Assembly (NCBI RefSeq): GCF_015689175.1
Contig: NZ_CP065047.1
Coordinates: 3,658,001-3,722,000, forward strand
Reading direction: 5' to 3'
DNA length: 64,000 nt
DNA from: Mycobacterium kubicae
GTDB lineage: Bacteria > Actinomycetota > Actinomycetes > Mycobacteriales > Mycobacteriaceae
Under the pieces are notes generated by a model. The model worked only from the letters and a program-made list of their open reading frames with translations. It had not been told where the DNA came from and did not search any database. The translations under genes and the position numbers were made by a program. Shown piece by piece: positions 49,805-58,301 of this stretch (the stretch's first letter is position 1; every line of letters begins with the position of its first letter).

Positions 49805-51259
49805 TTACGCGACGGCCACGGGCAGGGCGTGTTCGCTGTTACTACCCGGCGCGCCCAGCGCCACCGGTACCTCCTCACGCCTGGCGCCGTTGGTGCTGGC
49901 GGCGTCGACGACCATGGGCCGGTGCGCCGCCAACGTTTTGATGTTGTCCGAAGCGAACCCGTTAATGATGCCTATGACTTCTAGCGCGTACGGCGAGCCT
50001 GTGGCCAACACGATTAGTGCGCGTTGGATCCAGACCGCCGGGGAACCGAAGAGGCCGCCGGTGACGGCGACCAGTACCGCAGCGATCAAAAGGCCCGGCA
50101 CCAGCGGTCGCGCGGTGCGGTCGGCGAGCTCTTGGTTGGCATCTTCGAGCGTCTGTTGGGCTTCCATGATGTGCGCAATGCGCGCCAGCGAGTTGTTCGC
50201 TGCCGTCGCGGTGACCTCTACCTGCAGCACTCCGTGGCCGTTGGTCGAACCCGCAAACACTTGGTCCCCGGGTCCGGCTACTACCGGCGCTGATTCGCCA
50301 GTGATTGCTGAACGATCTAGGACGGTGCGCCCAGCCCGAATGATGCCATCGGTGGCTAGGCGTTGCCCGGCTTTGACGATCATCTGATCACCGACGCGCA
50401 GGTCGGTCGCGGCGACTACGGTCTCGATGCCCTCCCGCAATATTGTGGCGTGACGGGGCGCCAACGAGAGCAGTGCGCGCAGACTGCGGTGGGTGCGCGT
50501 AGCGGAGTATTCTCCCAAGCCCTCGGTCATCGAGAACAAAAATGCCATTTTCGCGGCATCGCCGATCTGACCGAGTCCGACGGCGCCGAGTGCGGCGGTG
50601 GTCATCAGATCGCCGACGCCCATTCGACCCTGGCTCATTCGCTTGACTGAGGAGGGCACGAACGTCGAAGCTCCCACCGCCAGCGCAAGAACCTTCATTG
50701 CCAGTGCGACTGGCCTCAACGGAGGGATCCACGCGGCAACCACCGAAGCGGTCAGCAGCGACCCAGACCATGTGGCGCGTCGCACTTTTGCGACCTGCCA
50801 AAAACCCTCCGGCTCACGCTCCTGCTCGTCGTCGTCGTCGTAGTAACTGACGTCGCTGCCCGACACCGGAAGAGCCCGCTGCGCATCATCGCGGGAACCC
50901 GACAGCGTTCGCGCTGCCCAGTCGATGATGTGCTGCGCTACGCCCGGCTTGCTGGTATCCCCCGAGTCCAGGGCACGCGCGGTCACCGACGCAGCGATCT
51001 GCTCGCTGTCAGTGATTGATGACAGGATAGCCGCGGCGTTGCAGCGCGCCGGCGAATACCAGATGACGATTGATGCCGTGCGCGTATAGCCCTGTACGGC
51101 CCGCACACCGGTCAACTTGCCGACCGTATCCTCGATTCTGAGGGCCCATACCGAGTCGAATCGACAACCGTCGAAGCGCAAACGCATTCGGCCCGCTGCA
51201 GTCGATACAACGGTGACATTGACCCCCGAGTCAGGGGGTTTATTACTGGTAAGCATCAT
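49805..51259 (-). CDS. Truncated heavy-metal P-type ATPase (no catalytic P domain)
   Basis: 484-residue protein like the first half of CtpV/CtpG-type ATPases. Seen: N-terminal degenerate metal domain (STAAGRMRLRFDGCRFDS), an acidic loop YYDDDDEQEREPEG, several membrane segments, and actuator motif RSAITGESAPVV. The membrane metal motif expected as SPC or CPC reads LVLATGSPYALEV, so the Cys is lost. The protein ends about 55 residues later without the DKTGT, HP or GDGxNDAP segments. It cannot be a working pump as it stands. Its open frame is long and free of stops, so it might keep a binding or regulatory role, but decay after a 3' deletion is the simpler reading. Confidence 0.8.
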   Translation of the reverse strand: MMLTSNKPPDSGVNVTVVSTAAGRMRLRFDGCRFDSVWALRIEDTVGKLTGVRAVQGYTRTASIVIWYSPARCNAAAILSSITDSEQIAASVTARALDSGDTSKPGVAQHIIDWAARTLSGSRDDAQRALPVSGSDVSYYDDDDEQEREPEGFWQVAKVRRATWSGSLLTASVVAAWIPPLRPVALAMKVLALAVGASTFVPSSVKRMSQGRMGVGDLMTTAALGAVGLGQIGDAAKMAFLFSMTEGLGEYSATRTHRSLRALLSLAPRHATILREGIETVVAATDLRVGDQMIVKAGQRLATDGIIRAGRTVLDRSAITGESAPVVAGPGDQVFAGSTNGHGVLQVEVTATAANNSLARIAHIMEAQQTLEDANQELADRTARPLVPGLLIAAVLVAVTGGLFGSPAVWIQRALIVLATGSPYALEVIGIINGFASDNIKTLAAHRPMVVDAASTNGARREEVPVALGAPGSNSEHALPVAVA

Positions 51260-51478
51260 TAACCTCTCTAAAAGTAATATGGGCCGCCGCCGACGGTGAA
51301 GCTTCCTGTCGCCAGCGCAGATTTGTCGCCGGTGTGTTAGATGGGGAGTCGGTGACCAATAGACAAAATGCGATCAATTGATCCGCGATTCAATGCAGCG
51401 CCGCAACCGCGGCAATTAGAAGATTGGTCGGTGATCACCGGCCGCCGGCACAACACCCGACAACCTGACGCTGACCAC

Positions 51479-51913
51479 TCAGCGACGCGACAAGCAAAAC
51501 CGCATCAAAACATCTTGACCGGCACACACAGCAGCCGACCCGTGAGGACCCCGCCCTCCCAGCATCGCACCACTGGCCAACGAACCTGCCAGCGCAACCA
51601 AAGTCGTTGTCATACCGCCAGCCACCAGCACCGCGGTCGACCGCGGCAACACTATGGCCATCATGGGCTCGTGATGATCTGCTGAGGACCCGTCATCAAA
51701 ATCCGGGTGATCTAAGTCGAGAACAGACTCAACCCTCGGCGGAATCATCAGCGCGTGCGGTGAATTGGAAGCACCCAGTTCCGAAATAAGCAAATTACTG
51801 TGCATGCCGTCGTGTGCGCCGATGACAACTAGCCCAAGCGCCATCCACGCAGCAGTCAGGAAGGTTACCAGGCAGCGAACCTGTGAACTCTCGCCGACGA
51901 CAGGACTTTTCAT
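51479..51913 (-). CDS. LpqS-like exported protein with His/Asp-rich region
   Basis: 144-residue protein with N-terminal hydrophobic segment (CLVTFLTAAWMALGLVVIGA), an acidic/His middle (DLDHPDFDDGSSADHHEPMM), the IVLPRSTAVLVAGG segment and the tail CAGQDVLMRFCLSRR. The tail matches the LpqS-like protein at 38660 (AGQDLLTRMCIARR) and M. tuberculosis LpqS. His/Asp clustering suggests metal binding. It precedes the truncated ATPase on the same strand by 219 bp, pairing an LpqS-like protein with an ATPase gene. Confidence 0.7.
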   Translation of the reverse strand: MKSPVVGESSQVRCLVTFLTAAWMALGLVVIGAHDGMHSNLLISELGASNSPHALMIPPRVESVLDLDHPDFDDGSSADHHEPMMAIVLPRSTAVLVAGGMTTTLVALAGSLASGAMLGGRGPHGSAAVCAGQDVLMRFCLSRR

Positions 51914-52079
51914 GACACTCCGACGCTAGCACCATGAGGCACAATTCTCAGGCGCAGACGATGTAGCTATTCAACTCTTCACCACCCATTCAGCGCAAGC
52001 TAACCTGCAAACTCGCCGGCGCATTACCTACTCGCCGGGTTTGATGCACACCTTGTTTCGAGGGAAGGTTGTTCGCATC

Positions 52080-52391
52080 ATGCCGAAGAAGTACGACGAC
52101 GAGTTCAAGGCCCGGGCGGTGCGGTTGGTTACCGACCATGCCGAGGAGTACGACACCCGTACGGCCTGCATTACCGCGGCGGCCAAGGGGTTAGGGGTGT
52201 CCTACGAGTCGCTGCGCCGGTGGTTCAACCAGGCCGAGGTCGACACCGGAGTGCGCGACGGGTTGTCCTCCGATGCCGCACGTGAATTGCGTGAACTCAA
52301 GCGCAAGAACCGTGAGCTCGAGGAAACCATCGATATCCTCAAGGCGGCAACAAGTCTCTTCGTGCGGGAGAGCGACCCGCGACACCACTGA
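52080..52391 (+). CDS. IS3-family transposase OrfA
   Basis: 103-residue OrfA from ATG 52080, preceded by AAGGTT. It contains the HTH of the Tnp_1 family (KYDDEFKARAVRLVTDHAEE, LGVSYESLRRWFNQAEV) and a leucine-zipper-like end (ELRELKRKNRELEETIDILK, AATSLFVRESD). OrfB follows in the -1 frame, as in IS3 elements that use ribosomal frameshifting. The gene itself looks intact, but its OrfB is broken. Confidence 0.9.
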   Translation: MPKKYDDEFKARAVRLVTDHAEEYDTRTACITAAAKGLGVSYESLRRWFNQAEVDTGVRDGLSSDAARELRELKRKNRELEETIDILKAATSLFVRESDPRHH

Positions 52392-53182
52392 CCTGTGCGT
52401 TCGTCGCCGAGCATCGGGCTCGGTTCGGGGTCGCTCCGATCTGCCGCGTGCTGTCTGAGCACGGCGTCACGATCGCCCCGAGAACCTTCTATGCCTGGCT
52501 GGCCCGCCCCCCCCGTTCGGCGCCGGCCCTGTGGGACCCCGTCATCACCGAGGTGCTGGCCGGCTACTACGAGCCCGACGAGCACGGACGCCGCAAGCCC
52601 GAATCGCTCTACGGCGCTACAAAGATGTGGGCTCACCTGCAGCATCAGGGCATCGCCGTGGCACGTTGCACCGTGGAGCGGTTGATGCGGGCCCAGCGTT
52701 GGCGGGGTGTCACCCGCCGCAAGAAGGTCCGCACTACCGTGGTTGATCCGGCTGCGGCGCGGGCAGCTGATCTGGTCAAGCGCCAGTTCCGGGTGCCCGC
52801 CCCCACCGCGCTGCTGGTCGCCGACTTCACCTAAGTCCGCCTGACTAGTGGGGTGTTCGTTTACACCGCGTTCGCTATTGACGCCTACGCCAGGCGGATC
52901 GTGGGCTGGACCTGCTCAACCAGCAAGGAAGACCGGTTCGTCCGACAAGCGATCCGTCATGCCGCGCAACTCCGTCTCTATGAAGGGAATCCGTTGTGGG
53001 GCGGCACTATTCACCACAGTGATGCCGGGTCACAATACACCTCCGTGCGGTTCGGGGAAACGCTGGCCCTGTCTGGGCTCATTGCCTCGATCGGCACAGT
53101 CGGGGATGCCTTCGACAACGCTCTGGCCGAGACGACCATAGGCCTCTACAAGACCGAAGCCGGAGCAATGATCAGAACCTAA
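52391..53182 (+). pseudogene. IS3-family transposase OrfB, interrupted and truncated
   Basis: OrfB integrase with FVAEHRARFGVAPICRVLSE at the start and VADFT followed by an in-frame TAA at 52832. The same frame continues as VRLTSGVFVYTAFAIDAYAR, the normal family sequence, so TAC for the usual Tyr appears mutated to TAA. The catalytic residues HHSDAGSQYTS and DAFDNALAET are still present. The frame then ends abnormally at KTEAGAMIRT, missing the last about 50 residues. The element is therefore inactive in its present form. Confidence 0.85.
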
Positions 53183-53605
53183 TAGCTTTGTAGGGCACTG
53201 GACGATTCCTGATCAGAACTCGGGGCTAGACCCCCTTCCACAGGCGGGAACGCCGGCTGCTCTGCGACCTTCCGAGTGAGCGGTCGGCCAGCGAGTGTCG
53301 ACGGAACGCCTGACCGATACCGGGGTCGGCTAGACCTGCCGGGAGAACGGCGAGGTCGGCGTGTCGTGACCGGCTGCTCCTCGGAAGGGGTTGGGGTGGG
53401 GAACGTGGTTCGAGCCCGCCTGCACGATCGACACCTCATCGACGGGGAGCCGTTGAGCTCTGACAAAGACTGGGGGTCGTGCGGGTTGCTGGGGTCGCGA
53501 ACGGCTCAATCGGAGGTCAGGCCATCAGAGCCTTGCTATTAGGGCGCCGCGCGTTCTCACAAAGGGTCACGCACCCAACACATTTCGACAACCAAGGAGG
53601 TAAAT
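53183..53605 (+). other. Noncoding left part of an IS110-family element, possible bridge RNA region
   Basis: 423 bp without a convincing gene lie upstream of the IS110 transposase. IS110-family elements carry a noncoding region here that, in studied members, encodes a bridge RNA with loops that pair to target and donor DNA. The stretch is GC-rich with several possible stems (GACCTGCC with GGCGAGGTC, for example). TGATCAGAAC occurs at 53168 and again at 53211, which may mark the element's left junction. RNA structure was not computed. Confidence 0.4.
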
Positions 53606-54850
53606 TTGTCCATGGTCACGTGTGGGATCGACTGGGCCCAGGATCATCATGACGTCGCGCTGGTGGATGCCGACGGTCGGCTGGTCGCCAGACGGCGCAT
53701 CCCCGAGTCGGTCGCCGGATTCGCCGAACTGACCGCCATGCTGGCCGATGCCGACGACGACCCTGAGGATCCGATCCCGGTCGCGATCGAGACCCCGCGC
53801 GGGTTGCTGGTCGCCGTGTTGCGGGCCAGCGGTCGACCGATCTACCCGATCAACCCGATGTCGGTGGCCCGCTATCGGGAACGGACGTCGATGTCGGGCA
53901 AGAAGTCTGACCACGGCGATGCGGTCACGCTGGCCAACATCCTGCGTACCGACATCGACCAGCATCGTCGGTTACCCGCCGACACCGAACTGGCGCAATC
54001 GATCACCGTGCTGGCCCGTGCCCACCAGGACGCCACCTGGCGGCGTAACCGGGCCGGCAACGAACTGCGGTCGCTGCTGCGGGAATATTTCCCGGGTTTC
54101 CTGCACGCCTTCGCCGACCGTCCCGGCGGAATCACCGCACCCGAAGCTCGTGCGGTGCTCGCCATCGCTGCCACCCCGGCCAAGGCGGCGCGGCTGTCAA
54201 AGCCGCAGATCACCGCCGCCCTGCGCCGCGCCGGACGCCAACGCGGCCTGACCACGCTCGCGGCGACAATCCACCAGCAGCTGCGGCTGCCGCAGCTGCG
54301 ACACCCCGCCCCGGTCGAAGACGCCTTCGGTATCCAAGCAGTCGCATTGCTGGCCACCCTCGACGCTGAGTGCGCCAACGTCGACCGGCTGGGCGAGGCC
54401 ACCGCCGCCACCTTTGCCCAGCACGCCGACCACAGGATCATCACCTCATTTGTGGGGGTCGGCGACCTTACCGGTGCCCGCCTGCTCGCCGAAATCGGCG
54501 ACGACCGAACACGATTCGCCGACGCCCGAGCATTGAAGGCGTTCGCCGGGTCGGCGCCCGTCACCAAAGCCTCTGGGCGCAGCATCCGCATCACTCACCG
54601 GCACGTGAAGAACAACCGACTTGCCGCCGTCGGATTCGTCTGGGCGTTCATCGCGGCCGGCTGCGAAGGACCCACCCGCGCTCACTACCTGACACGCCGC
54701 GACCACGGCGACCGCCACCCCGCAGCCCTGCGCCACCTCTACAACCGCATGCTCGGCCAGCTCTACCACTGCCTGCAAACCAGCCAAACCTACGACCCAA
54801 TCAAGGCATACCGACCACCCCCGACGCACCCCACACGAGCCGCCGCTTGA
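53606..54850 (+). CDS. IS110-family transposase (DEDD)
   Basis: 414-residue IS110 transposase. The N-terminal RuvC-like DEDD domain begins GIDWAQDHHDVALVDADG, with later acidic residues in VAIETPRG and KKSDHGDAVTLANIL. The C-terminal Tnp_20 domain has TSFVGVGDLTGARLLAEIGD, the serine-containing FAGSAPVTKASGRS and a RRDHGDRHP segment. AAGGAGG lies 8 bp before the frame. Length is complete for the family, so the element could be active. It starts directly after the truncated IS3 and ends just before an IS256 element. Confidence 0.93.
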   Translation: MSMVTCGIDWAQDHHDVALVDADGRLVARRRIPESVAGFAELTAMLADADDDPEDPIPVAIETPRGLLVAVLRASGRPIYPINPMSVARYRERTSMSGKKSDHGDAVTLANILRTDIDQHRRLPADTELAQSITVLARAHQDATWRRNRAGNELRSLLREYFPGFLHAFADRPGGITAPEARAVLAIAATPAKAARLSKPQITAALRRAGRQRGLTTLAATIHQQLRLPQLRHPAPVEDAFGIQAVALLATLDAECANVDRLGEATAATFAQHADHRIITSFVGVGDLTGARLLAEIGDDRTRFADARALKAFAGSAPVTKASGRSIRITHRHVKNNRLAAVGFVWAFIAAGCEGPTRAHYLTRRDHGDRHPAALRHLYNRMLGQLYHCLQTSQTYDPIKAYRPPPTHPTRAAA

Positions 54851-54989
54851 CTGTTAACAAGATCGGAGGTCTGTGGATGGTCCTCGGCGAGGTGACGTAA
54901 GCGGGCGCACCTTCCCGGGAATGATCTGAAAGTCCTATTAGGTCTGATCAAGAGCCGGCGTTGGCGCGCTGGTTCGGGAAGGTACGCCC

Positions 54990-56297
54990 GTGCTCACGGT
55001 AGTTCACGGTGAGGAATCATCCAACGACAACAGCGGCAGTGTTGGTGGGTCGTTGCTCGATGACATTGTTCGTGACGGTGCCCGGCAGATGCTCGCGGCC
55101 GCGTTGGCCGCCGAGGTGGCCGCCTACATCGACGCTCACGTCGGTGAGGTCGACGAGGCGGGTCACCGTCTGGTGGTGCGCAACGGCTACCACGACGAGC
55201 GCGATGTGCTCACCGCAGCCGGCGCGGTCGCTGTTCGGGCGCCGCGGGTCAACGACAAGCGTTTCGACGCCGATACCGGTGAACGGCAACGATTCTCCTC
55301 GGCGATCCTGCCGGCGTGGGCGCGCAAGTCGCCGCAGATGACCGAGGTACTGCCGTTGCTGTGTCTGCACGGGCTCTCGACCGGCGACTTCGGTGCGGCG
55401 TTAGAGCAGTTCCTCGGGTCGGGGGCGGGATTGTCGGCGGCCTCGATCACCCGGCTGACGGCGCAGTGGCAAGACGAGGCCAAGACCTTCCAGGCGCGAG
55501 ATCTCTCCGGCACCGACTTCGTGTACCTATGGGTCGACGGCATCCACCTCAAGGTCCGCCTCGAGCAGGAGAAGCTGTGCTTGCTGGTGATGATCGGGGT
55601 CCGGGCGGATGGCCGCAAAGAGCTGGTCGCTCTCACCGATGGGTATCGGGAGTCGACCGAGTCGTGGGCCGATCTGCTGCGGGGCTGCAGGCGCCGCGGG
55701 ATGACCGCGCCGGTGCTGGCCGTCGGCGACGGCGCCCTGGGTTTCTGGAAGGCGCTGCGCGAGGTGTTCCCGAGCGCCCGTGAACAGCGCTGCTGGTTCC
55801 ACAGGCGGGCTAATGTGCTTGCCGCGCTACCCAAGTCGGCGCACCCCGGTGCGCTGGGTGCGCTGCGTGACATCTACGACGCCGAAGACATCGACAAGGC
55901 GCAGCTGGCGATCAAGGCGTTCGAGCTCGACTACGGCGCCAAGTACCCCAAGGCGGTCGCCAAGATCACCGACGACGCCGACCTGCTGCTGGAGTTCTAC
56001 AAATATCCGGCCGAGCATTGGGTGCATCTGAGAACGACGAATCCAATCGAAAGCACGTTCGCCACAGTACGTTTGAGGACGAAGGTCACCAAAGGCCCCG
56101 GCTCACGAGCGGCCGGAATTGCTATGGCCTACAAGCTGATCGACGCCGCACAGGCGCGCTGGCGCGCCGTCAACGCATCCCACCTAGTCGCCCTCGTCCG
56201 GACCGGCGCCGTCTTCCACAAAGGCAAACTGCTTGAACGCCCCATCGACATCACACCCGCCGAGCCCAGGGAATCAACAGAAACGGAGGTCGCCTGA
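54990..56297 (+). CDS. IS256-family (mutator) transposase
   Basis: 435-residue complete mutator-type transposase. Seen: VRNGYHDERDVLTAAGAVAV, RAPRVNDKRFD, the DDE-type segments LWVDGIHLKVRLEQ and AVGDGALGFWKAL, CWFHRRANVLAALPK, and the C-terminal TTNPIESTFATVRLRTKVTK. The right end of the element appears to be ...GGTCTTGAAAATATCTCC at 56331, since the same sequence ends a second copy at 59934; there it joins IS3 sequence, so this copy inserted into an IS3 OrfB. The left end is not resolved; CTGTGGATG at 54874 also occurs in the right end and may be part of the inverted repeat. Confidence 0.93.
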   Translation: MLTVVHGEESSNDNSGSVGGSLLDDIVRDGARQMLAAALAAEVAAYIDAHVGEVDEAGHRLVVRNGYHDERDVLTAAGAVAVRAPRVNDKRFDADTGERQRFSSAILPAWARKSPQMTEVLPLLCLHGLSTGDFGAALEQFLGSGAGLSAASITRLTAQWQDEAKTFQARDLSGTDFVYLWVDGIHLKVRLEQEKLCLLVMIGVRADGRKELVALTDGYRESTESWADLLRGCRRRGMTAPVLAVGDGALGFWKALREVFPSAREQRCWFHRRANVLAALPKSAHPGALGALRDIYDAEDIDKAQLAIKAFELDYGAKYPKAVAKITDDADLLLEFYKYPAEHWVHLRTTNPIESTFATVRLRTKVTKGPGSRAAGIAMAYKLIDAAQARWRAVNASHLVALVRTGAVFHKGKLLERPIDITPAEPRESTETEVA

Positions 56298-56331
56298 AAC
56301 AACCTCATCCACAGGTCTTGAAAATATCTCC

Positions 56332-56757
56332 GCCGATCACCTCCGCACCGAACTAGTCGCCGACGCCCTGGACATGGCCCGCCTACGCCGCAAACCCGTT
56401 GGCACAGTGGTCCATTCGGACCGTGGGACTCAATACACCTCGTGGCTTTTCGGCCACCGGCTACGCGAGGCCGGCCTGCTGGGCTCCATGGGGCGAGTCG
56501 CTTCTGCGTTCGATAACGCGATGATCGAATCGTTCTTCGGCTCTATGCAGATCGAGCTCCTCGACCGCCGCACCTGGAACACCCGCGCCGAGCTCGCCAC
56601 AGCAATCTTTGAATACATCGAAGCCTTCTACAACCCGGTGCGCCGCCACAGTGCCCTGGACTACCGCAGCCCCATCGACTACGAAAGACACCACACGACC
56701 ACGAACACGGCCGCGTGAACACCCAACACCAACCGTCCGGGGAACCGGGAACAGGTC
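56332..56757 (+). pseudogene. Right half of an IS3-family element (OrfB C-terminus and terminal repeat)
   Basis: Frame to 56718 encodes the second half of an OrfB integrase: ADHLRTELVADALDMARLRR, VVHSDRGTQYTSWLFGHRLR, VASAFDNAMIESFFGSMQIE, AIFEYIEAFYNPVRRHSALD and a normal stop. The N-terminal half is missing because IS256 sits directly upstream. The outer end, read inward, is TGACCTGTTCCCGGTTCCCC (56738-56757), which mirrors TGACCTGTTCCCGATTTCCC at 61282. These are the two ends of one element type; the left half is 4.5 kb away at 61282. Confidence 0.85.
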
Positions 56758-57865
56758 AGGTGATCGATTGTTCGGTGAAAAGGGGTGGTGGCTTTGTCGT
56801 GTTTTTTGGATACCTTGGCGCCTTTGCGGACTTTGGAGATCAGTTTCTGCTGTGGGTAGAAGTAGTTGGTCAGCCTGGAGTGCAACTGCCAGATCTCGTT
56901 GAGTAGCAACAGTTCTGCTGCGGTGTCGTAGCGGTGGTAGCCGACCACGGTGCGCACCACCGCCCAGTTCTTTTGCTCGACGTGACAGCCGTCGTTTTTG
57001 TTGCCCGGCCGCGCCCGGGTGAAGGTGATCTGGCGGCCTTGGCACCATCCCAGCAGGTGGTCGTTGATGAATTCTGATCCGTTGTCGGAGTCCACCCCCA
57101 GGATCGGGAACGGCATTTTGTGGGTGATGTCATTGAGCGCTGCCAGTACGCATTTGGCGGTCTTGTCGGGCACTGAGCGGTTCTCGGTCCAGCCTGTGGC
57201 GATGTCGGTGACGGTCAAGGTGAATGCATGGCCTCCGCCGCGGTTGCCGCCGTCGTGCCAGACCAGGTCGATTTCGACGAACCCGGGTCGAGCGTCGTCC
57301 CAGTCGGCCCAGGTGCGCACTGGGATCTGGCTTTTGAGCAGCGATCCCGGCTTGGTACCACAGCGTCCCCGCTGGTATTTGGCTCGCTGATCGGCCAGAC
57401 GGCGATCGATGGTGGCCGCCGACATCGACACCAGCAGTTCGGCGGTGCCCTCGTCGAGGGTCAGCTCGCCGAAATGGCGCAGCACTGCCACCAGTTCACC
57501 GAGCATCGGCGCGAGCCGTTTGCCCGCCGGCATCCCCAGCACCCTCCAGCAGACCGTCAAAGCCGCGATGACCTCAGGCCCGTACTTCACCGGACGTGGA
57601 CTGCGCGGGGCAACGATTTTGGGCCGCAGCGCGGCTTTAAGCGCCTTGCGCGCGTGGTTTCGGTGCCACCCCGTATTGGCCGTCAACTCGTCAAGAATCC
57701 GACTCTTAGCGCCCTTGCTCGCCAGCTGGTAGCGGGTCGCGGCCGCTTCGGTGATTGCTCTGCGCTGCGCCAACGTCAACCCCATCCACTGGGCCTACGC
57801 GCGCATTTTCCATGAGGCAACGAACCACCCATTCGCGCGCATTTCTGACGAGTCAACGCGCTGAG
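56758..57865 (-). mobile_element. Integrase-type transposon, copy A (inverted relative to copy B)
   Basis: Transposase starts at ATG 57785 ([20 protein letters not shown]). An HTH-rich N-terminus (LTANTGWHRNHARKALKAAL) precedes an rve/DDE core: PGFVEIDLVWHDGG, GVDSDNGSEFINDHLLGWCQ, RPGNKNDGCHVEQKNW. After HDKATTPFHRTIDH the frame runs into the end of the IS3 half and stops at 56679, so the transposase C-terminus and the element's inner end are cut off. From 57865 back to the GGCGCC around 56822 it is identical in every stretch compared to the copy at 60231 on the other strand. The transposase resembles IS481/IS3-superfamily or unclassified rve-type IS proteins; I do not name the IS. Confidence 0.85.
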
Positions 57866-58017
57866 TAAGAGATTGCGGCAGGCCGCACGTATGGAGAGGA
57901 CGACTTCCGGGCTGACCTCGCCGCGGCCGATGCAGACTACGCGGCCGGAAACACGATCAGCGGTGACGAGCTGAGGCCCCGGTACGGATTACCGCCCGTG
58001 CCGAGATCGTGGCAATA
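57866..58017 (+). pseudogene. 3' remnant of an antitoxin-like gene
   Basis: Reading from the transposon edge, the plus strand is open for 50 codons and ends RTYGEDDFRADLAAADADYA, then AGNTISGDELRPRYGLPP, VPRSWQ and TAA. Acidic, helical tails with ISGDELRxRYG are typical of small prevent-host-death/RelB-like antitoxins. The 5' part is lost at the copy A junction and no toxin gene follows. Assignment to an antitoxin is tentative. Confidence 0.45.
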
Positions 58018-58020
58018 AAA

Positions 58021-58043
58021 ACCCGTCCTTAGCAGGGACGGGT
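58021..58043 (+). terminator. GC-rich hairpin after the antitoxin-like remnant
   Basis: ACCCGTCC and GGACGGGT form an 8-bp perfect stem with a 7-nt loop, 4 bp after the TAA at 58017. There is no T run, as is common for mycobacterial hairpin terminators. Confidence 0.5.
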
Positions 58044-58301
58044 GGTATGGCGCCATTATGCAACACGCTGGCCCGGTAGGGCGGTGTGGGCTATTATCAT
58101 GGTGTCTGCGGCAATAGCTGCAGAATGTGAGCCCGAGACCCGGCCGGACGACCGCGGCGCCCGGGCTTCGCGCATATTTGGGTGCGTTTAGACCGTCTGC
58201 ACGGTAACTAGGGGTCAGATGTGAGATCACCAATGGCGTGGCTATCGCGCGCGGTCGGCTCACCGGACCCACCGAACAGGGCGCCATGGGGAGGAGCGGT
58301 G

